64,000 nucleotides of DNA from Pseudomonas sp. NFACC02 (GCF_900110765.1 NZ_FOEO01000010.1:1-64000); one strand, 5' to 3'; numbered from the stretch's first letter, positions 29,106 through 39,485 are shown. Numbers and translations: made by a program. The notes: generated from the sequence alone by a model not told the origin.

Positions 29106-29861
29106 TCATAGGTATTTACCCAAAATGCTGTCCACCGTCCCTTCCTTGCGTAACTGATCCAGCGCGGTCTGCAGCTTATTCACCACCTCATCCGGGGTAT
29201 CCTTGTTCAGCGCCAGGAACAACTCGGCGCTGTTGAAGCGCAGCACGGTTTTCAATCCGGTCACGCCCTCTTGCCGCGCCAGATAACGCCCGGCCGGGTC
29301 GCCCGTGGCCCAGAGGTCGATCTGCCCGTCGACCAGCTTCTTGGCGTTGTCCTTGTCGCTGAGTACCAGAATCGGATTCAAGCCCTGACGCCCCAGCTCT
29401 TCGGCTATTGCATCACCTTTGTAGGCGCCGATCCTGTACTGACGCGCGTCGTCCAGGGTATTCAACTGAATCGGGCTGTCGGCTTTGCCCAGCATGATCC
29501 AGTCATCCGGCCCGATAGGACCGACCCATTTGAAGAGCTTCTCGCGCTCAGGCAACCGCGCAGTCACGAATACGCCGTAACCGGGTTTCTCCAGCGCAAG
29601 TTTGTAAATGCGGTCCCATGGGAAGCGCAGCGTCATGTTGTAGCCGATACCGGCACGCTTGAAGGTTGCGCGAACGATTTCGACGGCAATGCCCTGAATA
29701 TTGCTTTCCTGGGCGAAGTTCTTGCCATCGACGGCCATGTTGTAGGGCGGGAAATTCTCAGTGAGCAGCACCATCGAATACGCCGGCGCATCACCAGCCC
29801 GGGCCGTCCCTGTCAGCAATGTGGCAATGCTGATCAGCGCAAGAAAAACACCTTTGAACAT
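29106..29861 (-). CDS. Periplasmic amino-acid-type substrate-binding protein (SBP_bac_3)
   Basis: This 251-aa protein has a signal peptide (ending near ARA, residue 22). Its fold resembles bacterial extracellular solute-binding family 3 (YSMVLLTENFPPYNM, then GIAVEIVRATFKRAG). No ABC transport genes adjoin it, so it is an orphan binding protein. Such orphans often work with a distant transporter or a sensor. The ATG at 29861 starts the signal peptide; an earlier TTG at 29891 is in frame but would add a poorly supported tail. The ligand is unknown. A similar orphan lies at 61949. Confidence 0.8.
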   Translation of the reverse strand: MFKGVFLALISIATLLTGTARAGDAPAYSMVLLTENFPPYNMAVDGKNFAQESNIQGIAVEIVRATFKRAGIGYNMTLRFPWDRIYKLALEKPGYGVFVTARLPEREKLFKWVGPIGPDDWIMLGKADSPIQLNTLDDARQYRIGAYKGDAIAEELGRQGLNPILVLSDKDNAKKLVDGQIDLWATGDPAGRYLARQEGVTGLKTVLRFNSAELFLALNKDTPDEVVNKLQTALDQLRKEGTVDSILGKYL

Positions 29862-30008
29862 ATCCCTGGCACCCGATCCTGACGACGGCAAGAGAGTGCC
29901 GGTAACACAGGGCGTTGTCCAGTTCGGGAAAGGGAGGAGTCGCTTTCAGGACAGAAGTGTCTCGAAGCGTCTGGGACGGGCAGTTCAGCGGCTCGATCGT
30001 CCCCCCAT

Positions 30009-30110
30009 GATCGTTCCCACGCTCTGCGTGGGCATGCAGACAGGACGCTCCGCGTCCCTGTGATGCAGAGCGTCACGCGAGTCACTCCCACGCAGAGCGT
30101 GGGAGCGATC
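30009..30110. repeat. REP-like inverted repeat, family A
   Basis: GATCGTTCCCACGCTCTGCG at the left and CGCAGAGCGTGGGAGCGATC at the right form the outer stem. It lies between the binding-protein gene and hisF; nothing else is seen in 29862-30144. Confidence 0.8.
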
Positions 30111-30144
30111 ATCACTTCCACAGATGAGGGGCTTGCATCAGCTA

Positions 30145-30915
30145 TCAGCGAATCACAATGCCTTGTTTGGCCATGAACGCCTTGGCTTCCGGCACGGTGT
30201 ATTCACCGAAGTGAAAAATGCTCGCGGCCAGAACGGCGCTCGCGTGGCCTTCGAGCACACCGTCAGCCAGATGCTGCAGGTTGCCCACACCACCCGATGC
30301 GATAACCGGAATCCCCAGCGCATCGCTGATTGCACGGGTCACACCCAGATCGAAGCCGTTTTTCATGCCATCCTGATCCATGCTGGTCAGCAGAATCTCA
30401 CCGGCACCCAGGCCTTCCATCTTCTTGGCCCACATCACCGCATCCAGACCGGTTGGCTTGCGACCGCCGTGGGTGAAGATCTCCCAGCGCGGTTCTTCAC
30501 CCGGCCCGGACACCTTCTTGGCGTCGATCGCCACGACAATGCACTGCGAGCCAAAACGCGCGGCCGCTTCACCCACGAATTCAGGGTTGAAGACCGCAGC
30601 AGTGTTGATGGACACCTTGTCGGCACCGGCATTGAGCAGGTTACGAATGTCCTGCACCGTCCGAACGCCGCCGCCCACCGTCAGCGGGATAAACACCTGA
30701 CTGGCCATGCGCTCCACGGTGTGCAACGTCGTGTCACGGCCATCGACACTGGCAGTGATGTCGAGAAAGGTAATCTCGTCGGCACCCTGCTCGTCATAGC
30801 GACGGGCGATCTCCACGGGATCGCCAGCGTCACGAATGTTCTCGAACTTGACGCCCTTGACCACGCGACCGTTGTCGACATCGAGGCAAGGGATGATGCG
30901 TTTGGCGAGGGCCAT
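30145..30915 (-). CDS. hisF: Imidazole glycerol phosphate synthase, cyclase subunit
   Basis: This 256-aa (beta/alpha)8-barrel enzyme takes ammonia from HisH and closes the imidazole ring in histidine synthesis. The N-terminal [18 protein letters not shown] carries the first catalytic aspartate. The phosphate-binding repeats VGGGVRT and IASGGVGN are intact. A long upstream extension is open, but GGAGATAAGG before the ATG at 30915 and the family N-terminus settle the start. It is the last gene of the his run, separated from hisA by a REP-B element. Confidence 0.95.
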   Translation of the reverse strand: MALAKRIIPCLDVDNGRVVKGVKFENIRDAGDPVEIARRYDEQGADEITFLDITASVDGRDTTLHTVERMASQVFIPLTVGGGVRTVQDIRNLLNAGADKVSINTAAVFNPEFVGEAAARFGSQCIVVAIDAKKVSGPGEEPRWEIFTHGGRKPTGLDAVMWAKKMEGLGAGEILLTSMDQDGMKNGFDLGVTRAISDALGIPVIASGGVGNLQHLADGVLEGHASAVLAASIFHFGEYTVPEAKAFMAKQGIVIR

Positions 30916-30944
30916 GGGCCTTATCTCCGAAAGTTTGGACACCT

Positions 30945-31030
30945 GAAGGAGCGCGCTTGCCCGCGAAAGCGTTCTACCTGTGACAGATGCATACCTGACC
31001 GGTTTTATCGCGAGCAAGCGCGCTCCTACA
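30945..31030. repeat. REP-like family B inside the his operon
   Basis: The arms GGAGCGCGCTTGCCCGCG and the inverse CGAGCAAGCGCGCTCCT occupy the 117-bp gap between hisA and hisF. Confidence 0.75.
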
Positions 31031-31032
31031 AT

Positions 31033-31770
31033 TCAGATCGAGTACTGATCACAGAACGCCTGGGCTTCAGCCACATCCAGCGTGCCTTCATAGATCGCAC
31101 GCCCGGTGATTGCGCCAATGATGCCCGGCGCTTTCGCGTCCAGCAGCGCCTTAATGTCGCCCAGGTTGTGGATGCCGCCAGAGGCAATGACCGGAATCTT
31201 CGTCGCAGCTGCCAACGCCGCGGTGAACGGGACGTTGCAGCCCTGCATCATGCCGTCTTTGGCGATGTCGGTATAAACGATGGCCGAGACGCCGTCCGCT
31301 TCGAAACGCTTGGCCAGGTCGATCACCTGAACGGAGCTGACCTCAGCCCAGCCGTCGGTGGCGACGAAGCCATCCTTGGCGTCCAGACCGACGATCACCT
31401 TGCCCGGAAACGCGCGGCAGGCCTCGGCGACGAACTCAGGCTCCTTGACCGCCTTGGTGCCAATGATTACGTAGCTCACGCCGGCTTTGACGTAGTGCTC
31501 GATGGTTTCCAGCGAGCGGATGCCGCCGCCGATCTGGATCGGCAGATTCGGATAACGTTTCGCAATGGCCGTGACCACCTCACCGTTGACCGGCTGGCCT
31601 TCGAACGCGCCGTTCAGATCGACCAGATGCAGACGACGGCAACCGCCTTCAACCCACTTGGCAGCCATGCTCACCGGATCGTCGGAGAACACCGTGGAAT
31701 CTTCCATGCGACCCTGACGAAGGCGCACGCAGGCACCGTCTTTGAGGTCGATAGCGGGAATAATCAGCAT
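31033..31770 (-). CDS. hisA: ProFAR isomerase
   Basis: This 245-aa barrel enzyme isomerises the ProFAR intermediate of histidine synthesis and is homologous to His[17 protein letters not shown] holds the catalytic aspartate, and IGGGIRS and VIASGGIHN bind phosphate. AAGGA 7 bp before the ATG at 31770 supports this start over the in-frame one at 31788. It follows the DUF2164 gene by 89 bp on the same strand. The length is that of the family. Confidence 0.95.
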   Translation of the reverse strand: MLIIPAIDLKDGACVRLRQGRMEDSTVFSDDPVSMAAKWVEGGCRRLHLVDLNGAFEGQPVNGEVVTAIAKRYPNLPIQIGGGIRSLETIEHYVKAGVSYVIIGTKAVKEPEFVAEACRAFPGKVIVGLDAKDGFVATDGWAEVSSVQVIDLAKRFEADGVSAIVYTDIAKDGMMQGCNVPFTAALAAATKIPVIASGGIHNLGDIKALLDAKAPGIIGAITGRAIYEGTLDVAEAQAFCDQYSI

Positions 31771-31859
31771 GAGCTTTTCCTTCGTCAAAGAGCTGCGCGC
31801 TGCAAGCGGTAAGCTGCGAGCAGATACGCGTCAATCATTCTTGCAGCTTGAAGCCGCCT

Positions 31860-32117
31860 TTAATTTTTCTCGAGCGCCCAGACATCGCTTTCGATGCTTT
31901 CGAAGCGCTCTTTCAAGTGCGCCTGAACATCGAAAATCGCCCGGTTGTAATAGTGCGGCGCAATTTCACGGGAGAACAATTCAAGGATTTCAGCCGCTTC
32001 GAAGGAACCCAGGTCCAGTTCGAAGCGGTCTTCCATGAACCGCTTGATCTTGAGACACGCCTCACTCTCCTGCTCGGGAGTGAGGGTCAGGATCGGCGGT
32101 TTGTTCTTCTTGCTCAT
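31860..32117 (-). CDS. DUF2164 family protein
   Basis: This 85-aa acidic/basic cytosolic protein carries the DUF2164 pattern: KIKRFMEDRFELDLGSFEA followed by FFSR-like LFSREIAPHYYNRAIFDVQ. No function is known to me. The ATG at 32117 overlaps the hisH stop as TAATG, so it is translationally coupled to hisH, and it precedes hisA. The same insertion in the his operon occurs, from memory, in other Pseudomonas, which suggests a conserved if unknown link. The upstream in-frame start at 32135 is less likely because of this coupling. Confidence 0.85.
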   Translation of the reverse strand: MSKKNKPPILTLTPEQESEACLKIKRFMEDRFELDLGSFEAAEILELFSREIAPHYYNRAIFDVQAHLKERFESIESDVWALEKN

Positions 32118-32755
32118 TACCAGCGGCCGTCCCACGCAGCGAAGTTCTGCAGCAGTTGCAGGCCATGGGTGTGGCTCTTCTCCGGGTGAAACTGCACGGC
32201 AAAACGCGAGCCATCAGCCAGTGCCGCCGCGAAATCGCGACCATAGTGACCACGACCAACGATCTGCCGAGGGTTCGGCGAGTCGATGTAATAACTGTGC
32301 ACGAAGTAGAACCGCGCCTTGTCCGGAATGTTATGCCACAGCGGGTGATCCACGGCCTGCGTCACTTCGTTCCAGCCCATGTGCGGGACTTTGAGGTGTT
32401 GCCCGTCTTCGTGAAGGTCCTTGCCGAAAAATCGCACCTGACCGGGAAAGACACCGATGCAGTCGACGCCATCGTTCTCTTCGCTGCGGTCCATCAGCGC
32501 CTGCATGCCGACGCAGATGCCAAGGAACGGACGGTCCTGGCTAACCTCACGCACCAGCGCATCGAAACCCAGGCGACGGATTTCAGCCATGCAGTCGCGG
32601 ATCGCGCCGACACCGGGAAACACGACCCGGTCGGCTTCACGAATCACGTCGGCGTCGCTGGTGATCAGTACACGGCCAGCGCCGACGTGTTCAAGGGCCT
32701 TGGCCACCGAATGCAGGTTGCCCATGCCGTAGTCAATAACGGCGACCGTCTGCAT
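32117..32755 (-). CDS. hisH: Imidazole glycerol phosphate synthase, glutaminase subunit
   Basis: This 212-aa class I glutamine amidotransferase supplies ammonia to HisF. The nucleophile Cys81 is in [11 protein letters not shown], and the His/Glu partners are in [22 protein letters not shown] is the family N-terminus. The start overlaps the hisB stop as TAATG, and the stop overlaps the next ATG in the same way, giving a chain of coupled genes hisB-hisH-DUF2164. The protein is full length. Confidence 0.95.
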   Translation of the reverse strand: MQTVAVIDYGMGNLHSVAKALEHVGAGRVLITSDADVIREADRVVFPGVGAIRDCMAEIRRLGFDALVREVSQDRPFLGICVGMQALMDRSEENDGVDCIGVFPGQVRFFGKDLHEDGQHLKVPHMGWNEVTQAVDHPLWHNIPDKARFYFVHSYYIDSPNPRQIVGRGHYGRDFAAALADGSRFAVQFHPEKSHTHGLQLLQNFAAWDGRW

Positions 32756-33348
32756 TACAGCACGCCCTTGGTCGAAGGCATCTGGCCGGCCATGCGGTCG
32801 TCCAGCTCGACGGCCATGCGCAGCGCGCGGCCGAACGCCTTGAACACGGTTTCGATCTGGTGGTGGGTGTTGTGACCGCGCAGGTTGTCGATGTGCAGCG
32901 TGACGTTCGCGTGGTTGACGAAGCCCTGGAAGAACTCCTGGAACAGGTCCACGTCGAAGCCACCCACGGTGGCGCGGGTGTACGGCACATGCATCTGCAA
33001 GCCAGGACGACCGGAGAAGTCGATGACCACGCGCGACAGCGCTTCGTCCAGCGGGACATAGGCGTGGCCGTACCGACGGATGCCCTTTTTGTCGCCAATG
33101 GCTTTGCTGAAAGCCTGACCCAAGGTGATACCGACGTCCTCCACCGTGTGGTGGTCGTCAATATGCAGGTCGCCTTTGCTTTCGATATCCAGATCGATCA
33201 GCCCGTGACGGGCGATCTGGTCGAGCATGTGTTCAAGAAAAGGAACGCCGATATCGAATCGGGCCTTTCCGGTGCCATCCAGGTTGATCGAGGCTTTGAT
33301 CTGGGTTTCCAGGGTGTCGCGCTCGACGAACGCCTTACGTTCGGCCAT
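32755..33348 (-). CDS. hisB: Imidazoleglycerol-phosphate dehydratase
   Basis: This 197-aa manganese enzyme dehydrates IGP to imidazole acetol phosphate. It has the metal-binding motifs HHTVEDVG and HNTHHQIE and the typical [12 protein letters not shown]. It is the stand-alone dehydratase form with no phosphatase domain. The reading frame is open to 33468, but GGAG 6 bp before the ATG at 33348 and the length of 197 aa, equal to the P. aeruginosa protein as I recall it, set the start. It is the first gene of the local his operon. Confidence 0.95.
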   Translation of the reverse strand: MAERKAFVERDTLETQIKASINLDGTGKARFDIGVPFLEHMLDQIARHGLIDLDIESKGDLHIDDHHTVEDVGITLGQAFSKAIGDKKGIRRYGHAYVPLDEALSRVVIDFSGRPGLQMHVPYTRATVGGFDVDLFQEFFQGFVNHANVTLHIDNLRGHNTHHQIETVFKAFGRALRMAVELDDRMAGQMPSTKGVL

Positions 33349-33503
33349 CACCAGCTCCGCAAAATCATTGGGCGAAAAGGCGGACATTATAGGCGTGTAG
33401 GAGGGAAACAGAAACACGAGACGTGTTATGGCGGACGGGGGGGGGTAATGCGCCGAGGCGCTAGACATGTCTGCACAAGCAAGGACAGGACAACACAGAA
33501 CCC

Positions 33504-33592
33504 TGTAGGAGCGCGCTTGCCCGCGATGGCGGCGTGTCAGTTCACAGATGCATCACAGACAAACCGTAATCGCGGGCAAGCGCGCTCCTACA
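33504..33592. repeat. REP-like inverted repeat, family B
   Basis: The arms TGTAGGAGCGCGCTTGCCCG and CGGGCAAGCGCGCTCCTACA lie between the OFA transporter end and hisB. The remaining part of 33349-33670 should hold the hisB promoter; no other feature is seen. Confidence 0.82.
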
Positions 33593-33670
33593 GGAGATGC
33601 GGCGGCGCTGCGATTCAGGCCGCCTCTGTGCGGTATCAGCCTGAAGAGTCAGGCCAACACCGAAAGCGGC

Positions 33671-35332
33671 TTAGTGAAACAACACCGCTGTTTTCTGCAG
33701 GGTGATCCACACGCCCCACGCCAGCGGAATGCCCACGGCCAGCCAGGCCAGGATCGCCAGAGGCTTGGTGCCTGCGTCCGCTTTCCACTCAAGGGAAGTG
33801 GTGTGGTCGGCGCCAGCGTCGTGACCAATGGCCTGTTCCGCCTTCAATTCCGCGTCGGTCATGAAGTACTTGTCGGCCACCGGGCGCACCAGCAGGTTGC
33901 AGATGAAGCCCAGCACCAGCAGACCGGCGAGGATGTACAGCGTGATGTCGTAAGCGTCGGCACGTGCAACGCCGTGGCTCAGTTGATATTCACGCAGGTA
34001 GTTCACCAGCACCGGACCCAGCACGCCAGCCGCAGCCCACGCGGTCAGCAGACGACCGTGGATCGCACCGACCATCTGTGTACCGAACAGGTCAGCCAGA
34101 TACGCCGGAACGGTCGCGAAGCCGCCGCCGTACATCGACAGCACGACGCAGAACGCTGCAACGAACAGCGCAACGCTGCCCAGGTGGCTCAACGTCGGCA
34201 CCGATGCGTAAAGCAGGAAGCCCAGCGCAAAGAACACGAAATACGTGGCTTTACGGCCGATGTAGTCCGAGAACGACGCCCAGAAGAAGCGGCCACCAAT
34301 GTTGAACAGGCTCAGCAGACCGGTGAAGCCGGCTGCGATGGCAGCAATAGCGGCCAGTTGCGAAGCATCCAGCTGACCAAACGCCTGATCGGTGCCCAGC
34401 AGCTTGCCGCCGAACACTTCCTGCAGCAAAGGCGAAGCCATGCCGAGGATCCCGATGCCCGCCGAAACGTTCAGGCACAGCACCAGCCACACCAGACGGA
34501 ATTGCGGGGTTTTCCACGCAACGCTGACGTGTACGTGGCGGTTGGTGATCATCGCGCTGTTGGTTTTCTTCGCAGGAGCGGTCCAGCCCTCAGGTTTCCA
34601 GCCGGTTGGCGGAACGCGGTACGCCAGAGCGCCACCGATCATGAAGACGAAGTAAATCGCGGCCATGGCGACGAAGCTTTGCCATACGCCCACGCTGTCA
34701 GGCGTTGCGAAATGGCTCATCAACGCGGTCGCCAGTGGAGCACCGACCATCGCGCCGCCGCCGAAACCCATGATCGCCATGCCGGTCGCCATGCCGCGCT
34801 TGTCCGGGAACCACTTGATCAGGGTCGAAACAGGCGAGATGTAACCCAGGCCCAGACCGATACCACCGATCACACCCGAACCAATCCACATCAGCCAGAT
34901 CTGGTGGGTGTAGACACCCAGCGCCGAGAGCATCAGACCGCCACACCAGCACAGGGCCGAGACGACGCCGGCTTTACGAGGACCGGCGTGTTCCAGCCAG
35001 CCGCCCCAGATGGCCGCCGAGCAACCCAGGAAGATGAAGAACAGGGTGTAGATCCAGCCGAGCATGGAGATCGGCCAGTCGCAACTGGACGAGAAGACTT
35101 GCTCGAAAAACCCCATGTCCGGAGCGCAGGCAACGGCCGTCTTGATGCCGATCGCCTTGGAAAGCGGCAACCAGAACACTGAGAAGCCGTACGCCATACC
35201 GATACACAGGTGAATCGCCAGTGCAGCCGGTGGAACCATCCAGCGGTTGAAGCCACGCTTGGCGATAATGCGTTCTTTGGACAAGAACGCAGGCTGAGCG
35301 AAGGAACCGCCCAGAGCAGTGCTTGTAGTCAT
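33671..35332 (-). CDS. OFA-family MFS transporter (oxalate/formate antiporter family)
   Basis: This 553-aa inner-membrane carrier should have 12 helices. The first follows MVPPAALAIHLCIGMAYGFS. The MFS loop motif is seen as KWFPDKRGMATGMAIMGFGGG, and the family segment WFFWASFSDYIGRK-like (FFWASFSDYIGRKATY) follows the central loop. Inserts at residues 66-90 (VACAPDMGFFEQ, with two cysteines) and a C-terminal tail with a last helix make it longer than typical OFA proteins. Substrates of the family are small carboxylates; the actual one is unknown. It stands alone, divergent from asmA. Confidence 0.85.
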   Translation of the reverse strand: MTTSTALGGSFAQPAFLSKERIIAKRGFNRWMVPPAALAIHLCIGMAYGFSVFWLPLSKAIGIKTAVACAPDMGFFEQVFSSSCDWPISMLGWIYTLFFIFLGCSAAIWGGWLEHAGPRKAGVVSALCWCGGLMLSALGVYTHQIWLMWIGSGVIGGIGLGLGYISPVSTLIKWFPDKRGMATGMAIMGFGGGAMVGAPLATALMSHFATPDSVGVWQSFVAMAAIYFVFMIGGALAYRVPPTGWKPEGWTAPAKKTNSAMITNRHVHVSVAWKTPQFRLVWLVLCLNVSAGIGILGMASPLLQEVFGGKLLGTDQAFGQLDASQLAAIAAIAAGFTGLLSLFNIGGRFFWASFSDYIGRKATYFVFFALGFLLYASVPTLSHLGSVALFVAAFCVVLSMYGGGFATVPAYLADLFGTQMVGAIHGRLLTAWAAAGVLGPVLVNYLREYQLSHGVARADAYDITLYILAGLLVLGFICNLLVRPVADKYFMTDAELKAEQAIGHDAGADHTTSLEWKADAGTKPLAILAWLAVGIPLAWGVWITLQKTAVLFH

Positions 35333-35654
35333 CTTATGTTTTGCCCCTATTTATAGTTGTGTCCCGCAAGAACAACGGCATTGATTCCGCCACTCCTCTT
35401 CATGCACGCAAGCATCGGGAGTTTTATCGGCAGAAAGCCTCATTACGTGACATTTCGACGCAGCATGACCCGCGAAGGGCGAAAGATTACCATTTGACAC
35501 GCCAAAGAAAGCAATCTGCTACTACCTTTTTTATGCCGTCTGTCACTGTACGAACGCCTCTACGGCACCTGTGACTATCCAGGGCCCGATGCCTGCCTGA
35601 GAGCGCTATACTCGCGGGCTAAATTTTGAACGACTCGATTACAAGGACTCGCCC
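35333..35654. other. Divergent promoter region of the OFA transporter and asmA
   Basis: This 322-bp gap has no coding sequence that I can support. TATACT near 35608 could serve as an asmA -10 box but lacks a fitting -35. It is poorer in GC than its flanks. Confidence 0.4.
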
Positions 35655-37892
35655 ATGAAAGCGTTCGGCAAAATCCTGGGACTATTCATTCTCGGGCTGT
35701 TGCTGATCATCGTGGCTCTCGGCTTTGCCCTGACCCATCTGTTTGATCCCAACGATTACAAAGACGAGATTCGTAAACTGGTCCGCGAAAGGGCCCACGT
35801 CGAGCTGACGCTCAACGGCGACATTGGCTGGAGCCTGTTCCCCTGGCTTGGCCTGGAGCTGCACGACGCCAGTGTCGCCACGCTGACCGAGCCGTCAAAA
35901 CCGTTTGCCGACTTGCAGATGCTGGGCCTCTCGGTCCGCGTGCTGCCCTTGCTGCGCAAAGAAGTGCAGATGAGTGACGTGCGGGTTGAAGGGCTCAATC
36001 TGATGCTCACCCGAGACGAAAACGGTCACGGCAACTGGGAGGACATCGGCAAGGTGCCTGCCACTGCGGCCAGTCCCGCGCAGCCTCCCGTGGCTCAGTC
36101 CTCCCCGGACACCCCGGCGGACGCCGCGACCGCCAAGCCGGACAAGGCCTGGCAACCGCTCAAACTGGACATCGACAGCCTGACCGTGAACAACGCACGC
36201 GTGGACTTCAACGATGTGCAGAAAACCCGGCAGTTCACCGCCGAGAGCATTCAACTGAGCACCGGTCCGATCCACAACGCCACTGACATTCCGGTCAAGC
36301 TGACCGCCTTCCTCAGCACCAACCAGCCCGTGATCCGCACCAAGACGGAACTGACCGGCAAGCTGCGGTTCGACCGCGCGCTCAAGCGTTATCAGTTCGA
36401 CGACATGCGCTTCTCGGGCGAAGCGGCAGGCGATCCGCTGCAAGGCAAGACCCTGACGTTCTCGGCGCAAGGTCAGCTGCTGGCCGACATGTCGGCCAAC
36501 GTCGCCGAGTGGACCAACCTCAAGTTTTCCGCCAATCAGCTGCGCGCCCTGGGCGAGTTGCATGTACGCGACCTGGACAAGGCACCTCAACTGAGCGGCG
36601 GCATTTCCATCGCCCAGTTCAACCTGCGTGAGTTCCTCGACAGCGTCGGCCAGACCGCGCCAAGCCTGGGCGACAACAGCCTGACCCGACTGGAAATGGT
36701 CAGCCGTATCGCGGCGACGCAAAACAGTGTCTCGCTGGACGACCTCACACTGCGCCTTGATGACAGCACCTTCACCGGCCGAGTCGCCGTCGACGATTTC
36801 GCCAGGCAGTCCCTGCGCCTTCAGTTGAAGGCCGATACGTTTGACGCGGACCGTTATCGCCCGCCACAGAGCGAACAGGCCAAGGCCGCAGGCGCTGCGC
36901 GCAAAACCGAAGTTCAGGGCAACGAAGCCGAAGCCATGGCGGCGTCCGGGACCAGTCCGCTGCCTAATCAGCCGACACAAGTAGCATGGAGCGACACCCG
37001 GCTGCTGCCGCTGGAGCGCATGCGCAAGCTCGATGTCGACGCCGATCTGAGTTTCGGCAAGCTGACCGTCGAGAAACTGCCGATCCAGAACGCAGCGCTC
37101 AAAACCTCGGCGCTGGACGGCGTGATCAAGGTCGACAGCCTGCGCGGTGACCTCTACAACGGCAACTTCGAAGTCAAAGGCAATCTGGACGTGCGCCCGG
37201 ATGTCCCGCTGGCCAGCGTGCAGACCCACATCGTCAAGGTGCCGGTCGAGCGTTTCATCCAGAGCCAGGGCACCACGCCTCCGCTGCGCGGCCTGCTGAA
37301 TCTGAACAGTGACGTCACCGCCAAGGGCAATAGCGAGAAAGCGCTGGTCGAAAGCCTCAACGGCACCGCCAGCTTCGCGCTCAACGACGGCGTGCTGGTC
37401 AACGCCAACCTTGAACAGCAGCTGTGCCGTGGTATCTCGACGCTGAACCGCAAGACGCTGAGCGGGGAGCCGCGCGGCAAAGACACGCCGTTCCAGCAGC
37501 TCAACGGCAACCTGGTGTTCCGTAATGGCGTGGCGAGCAACCCTGACCTGAAAGTCCGCACGCCGGGCCTCACGGTCAACGGCGATGGCGACATCGACCT
37601 GCGCGTGCTGGGCATGAACTACCGGGTCGGCGTGATCATCGAAGGCGACAAGAGCGACATGCCGGACCCGGCCTGTGAAGTGAACCCGCGCTTTGTCGGC
37701 ATCGAATGGCCGATCCTCTGCCGTGGTCCACTGGAGCTGGGTGCCAAGGCCTGCCGTCTGGATAACGAAGGTCTCGGCAAGGTGGCAGCGAAACTCGCCA
37801 CTGACCGCATTGGCGACAAGATCGACGAAAAGCTGGGCGACAAGGTCAGTCCTGAACTCAAAGACGCCATCAAGGGATTGTTCAAGCGGTAA
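35655..37892 (+). CDS. AsmA family protein
   Basis: This 745-aa envelope protein has one N-terminal membrane helix (residues 10-27) and then a long periplasmic part. The AsmA head FDPNDYKDEIRKLVRERAHV is present, and an AsmA_2-like C-terminal half includes LNGTASFALNDGVLVNANLE. A low-complexity proline/alanine linker falls at about 140-165. AsmA-like proteins are thought to move phospholipids between membranes. It sits between the OFA gene and mutY, as asmA does before mutY in P. aeruginosa. Two cysteines near the end (DPACEVNP and PILCRGPLELGAKAC) are typical of the Pseudomonas form. Confidence 0.88.
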   Translation: MKAFGKILGLFILGLLLIIVALGFALTHLFDPNDYKDEIRKLVRERAHVELTLNGDIGWSLFPWLGLELHDASVATLTEPSKPFADLQMLGLSVRVLPLLRKEVQMSDVRVEGLNLMLTRDENGHGNWEDIGKVPATAASPAQPPVAQSSPDTPADAATAKPDKAWQPLKLDIDSLTVNNARVDFNDVQKTRQFTAESIQLSTGPIHNATDIPVKLTAFLSTNQPVIRTKTELTGKLRFDRALKRYQFDDMRFSGEAAGDPLQGKTLTFSAQGQLLADMSANVAEWTNLKFSANQLRALGELHVRDLDKAPQLSGGISIAQFNLREFLDSVGQTAPSLGDNSLTRLEMVSRIAATQNSVSLDDLTLRLDDSTFTGRVAVDDFARQSLRLQLKADTFDADRYRPPQSEQAKAAGAARKTEVQGNEAEAMAASGTSPLPNQPTQVAWSDTRLLPLERMRKLDVDADLSFGKLTVEKLPIQNAALKTSALDGVIKVDSLRGDLYNGNFEVKGNLDVRPDVPLASVQTHIVKVPVERFIQSQGTTPPLRGLLNLNSDVTAKGNSEKALVESLNGTASFALNDGVLVNANLEQQLCRGISTLNRKTLSGEPRGKDTPFQQLNGNLVFRNGVASNPDLKVRTPGLTVNGDGDIDLRVLGMNYRVGVIIEGDKSDMPDPACEVNPRFVGIEWPILCRGPLELGAKACRLDNEGLGKVAAKLATDRIGDKIDEKLGDKVSPELKDAIKGLFKR

Positions 37893-37933
37893 CCGTCGGC
37901 TGCCAGTCCCGGACTGGCAAAACGACACAACAT

Positions 37934-38034
37934 CTGTGGGAGCTGCCGGAGGTTACGACGGTGGCGAATGCGGTGTATCCATCACCTGATTCGGTGCAGA
38001 CATACCGCATTCGCCGGCAAGCCGGCGCCCACAG
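37934..38034. repeat. REP-like inverted repeat, family C variant
   Basis: CTGTGGGAGCTGCCGGAGG and GCCGGCAAGCCGGCGCCCAC, with an internal GCGAATGCGGTGT/ACCGCATTCGC pair, lie between asmA and mutY. Confidence 0.72.
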
Positions 38035-38085
38035 AGATAGAGGGCAAACCTGCCTCAACCCTTTTCCCTGAACACCGGAACCATG

Positions 38086-39153
38086 ATGCAACCCGAGCAG
38101 TTCTCCTCTGCGGTCCTCGACTGGTACGACCGCCACGGCCGTCACGACCTTCCCTGGCAACGCGACATCACGCCTTATCGCGTCTGGGTGTCGGAAATCA
38201 TGCTGCAACAAACCCAGGTCAGCACCGTGTTGAGTTACTTCGACCGGTTCATGGAAGCGCTGCCCACCGTCCAGGCCCTGGCGGAAGCGCCGGAAGACGA
38301 AGTCCTGCACCTGTGGACTGGCCTGGGTTATTACACTCGCGCCCGCAACCTGCAAAAAGCCGCGAAAATCGTCGTCGCCGAACACGGTGGCGAGTTCCCG
38401 CGCGACGTCGAAAAGCTCACCGGGCTGCCCGGCATTGGGCTTTCAACGGCAGGCGCCATCGCCAGCATCAGCATGGGCATTCGGGCGCCGATCCTCGACG
38501 GCAACGTCAAACGCGTGCTGGCGCGCTTTACTGCCCAAGAGGGTTATCCGGGGGAGCCGAAGGTCGCGAAGCAAATGTGGGCGACTGCAGAACGCTTCAC
38601 GCCTCACAGCCGGGTCAATCACTACACGCAAGCGATGATGGACCTGGGTGCCACGCTCTGCACGCGCAGCAAGCCCAGCTGCCTGCTATGTCCGCTGGAA
38701 CGCGGCTGCGAAGCGCACATGCTCGGTCAGGAAACGCGCTACCCGATCCCCAAGCCGCGCAAGACCGTCCCGCAAAAGCGCACCTTGATGCCGATATTCG
38801 CCAACCACCAGGGCGAGATCCTGCTTTACCGTCGCCCATCGACCGGCTTGTGGGGCGGTCTCTGGAGCTTGCCGGAGCTGGACGAATTCGATGACATGCA
38901 GCATCTGGCCGATCAGCATGCGCTGGAAATGGGCGAGCATCAGGCAATGCCCGGATTGATCCACACGTTCAGCCATTTTCAACTGACCATCGAGCCCTGG
39001 CTGGTCCGGGTCGAGGAGTCCGCCCATCACGTGGCCGAGGACGACTGGCTCTGGTATAACCTCGCCACCCCGCCACGCCTGGGCCTCGCCGCCCCGGTGA
39101 AGAAGCTGCTGAAACACGCAGCCGACGTATTGAACGCAGGAGAGTCGTCATGA
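38086..39153 (+). CDS. mutY: A/G-specific adenine glycosylase
   Basis: This 355-aa repair enzyme removes adenine mispaired with 8-oxoguanine. Glu37 ([11 protein letters not shown]) and Asp138 ([10 protein letters not shown]) are the catalytic pair. The helix-hairpin-helix is [15 protein letters not shown]. The iron-sulfur cluster ligands are Cys192, 199, 202 and 208. A NUDIX-like C-terminal domain (from about 230) reads 8-oxoG. Two ATGs are adjacent; the second (38086) has GGAA at a better distance and gives E. coli residue numbering. Its stop overlaps the start of the next gene. Confidence 0.95.
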   Translation: MQPEQFSSAVLDWYDRHGRHDLPWQRDITPYRVWVSEIMLQQTQVSTVLSYFDRFMEALPTVQALAEAPEDEVLHLWTGLGYYTRARNLQKAAKIVVAEHGGEFPRDVEKLTGLPGIGLSTAGAIASISMGIRAPILDGNVKRVLARFTAQEGYPGEPKVAKQMWATAERFTPHSRVNHYTQAMMDLGATLCTRSKPSCLLCPLERGCEAHMLGQETRYPIPKPRKTVPQKRTLMPIFANHQGEILLYRRPSTGLWGGLWSLPELDEFDDMQHLADQHALEMGEHQAMPGLIHTFSHFQLTIEPWLVRVEESAHHVAEDDWLWYNLATPPRLGLAAPVKKLLKHAADVLNAGESS

Positions 39154-39422
39154 CCCGCACCGTAATGTGCCGCAAGTACAAAGAAGAACTGCCCGGCCTG
39201 GACCGCCCACCGTATCCAGGCGCCAAAGGCGAAGACATCTACAACCACGTTTCCCAGAAAGCCTGGGCCGACTGGCAGAAACACCAGACACTGCTGATCA
39301 ACGAGCGCCGTCTGAACATGATGAACGCCGAGGATCGCAAGTTCCTGCAGACCGAGATGGACAAGTACCTCTCCGGCGAGGAATACGCAAAGGCCGAAGG
39401 CTACGTTCCACCGGCCGAATAA
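39150..39422 (+). CDS. yggX: Fe(2+)-trafficking / iron-sulfur protection protein (YggX)
   Basis: This 90-aa cytosolic protein protects Fe-S clusters from oxidation. The start [20 protein letters not shown] carries the conserved Cys7 region. [20 protein letters not shown] and the acidic C-terminus complete the family. The ATG overlaps the mutY stop as ATGA, and mutY-yggX coupling is conserved in gamma-proteobacteria; MutY is itself an Fe-S enzyme. The length is exact for the family. Confidence 0.95.
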   Translation: MTRTVMCRKYKEELPGLDRPPYPGAKGEDIYNHVSQKAWADWQKHQTLLINERRLNMMNAEDRKFLQTEMDKYLSGEEYAKAEGYVPPAE

Positions 39423-39485
39423 CCCTTTGCAGACGGTGTTCGTCGTAAGCGGAGGAAATAATTCAAATTTTTTTCCACAACACGC

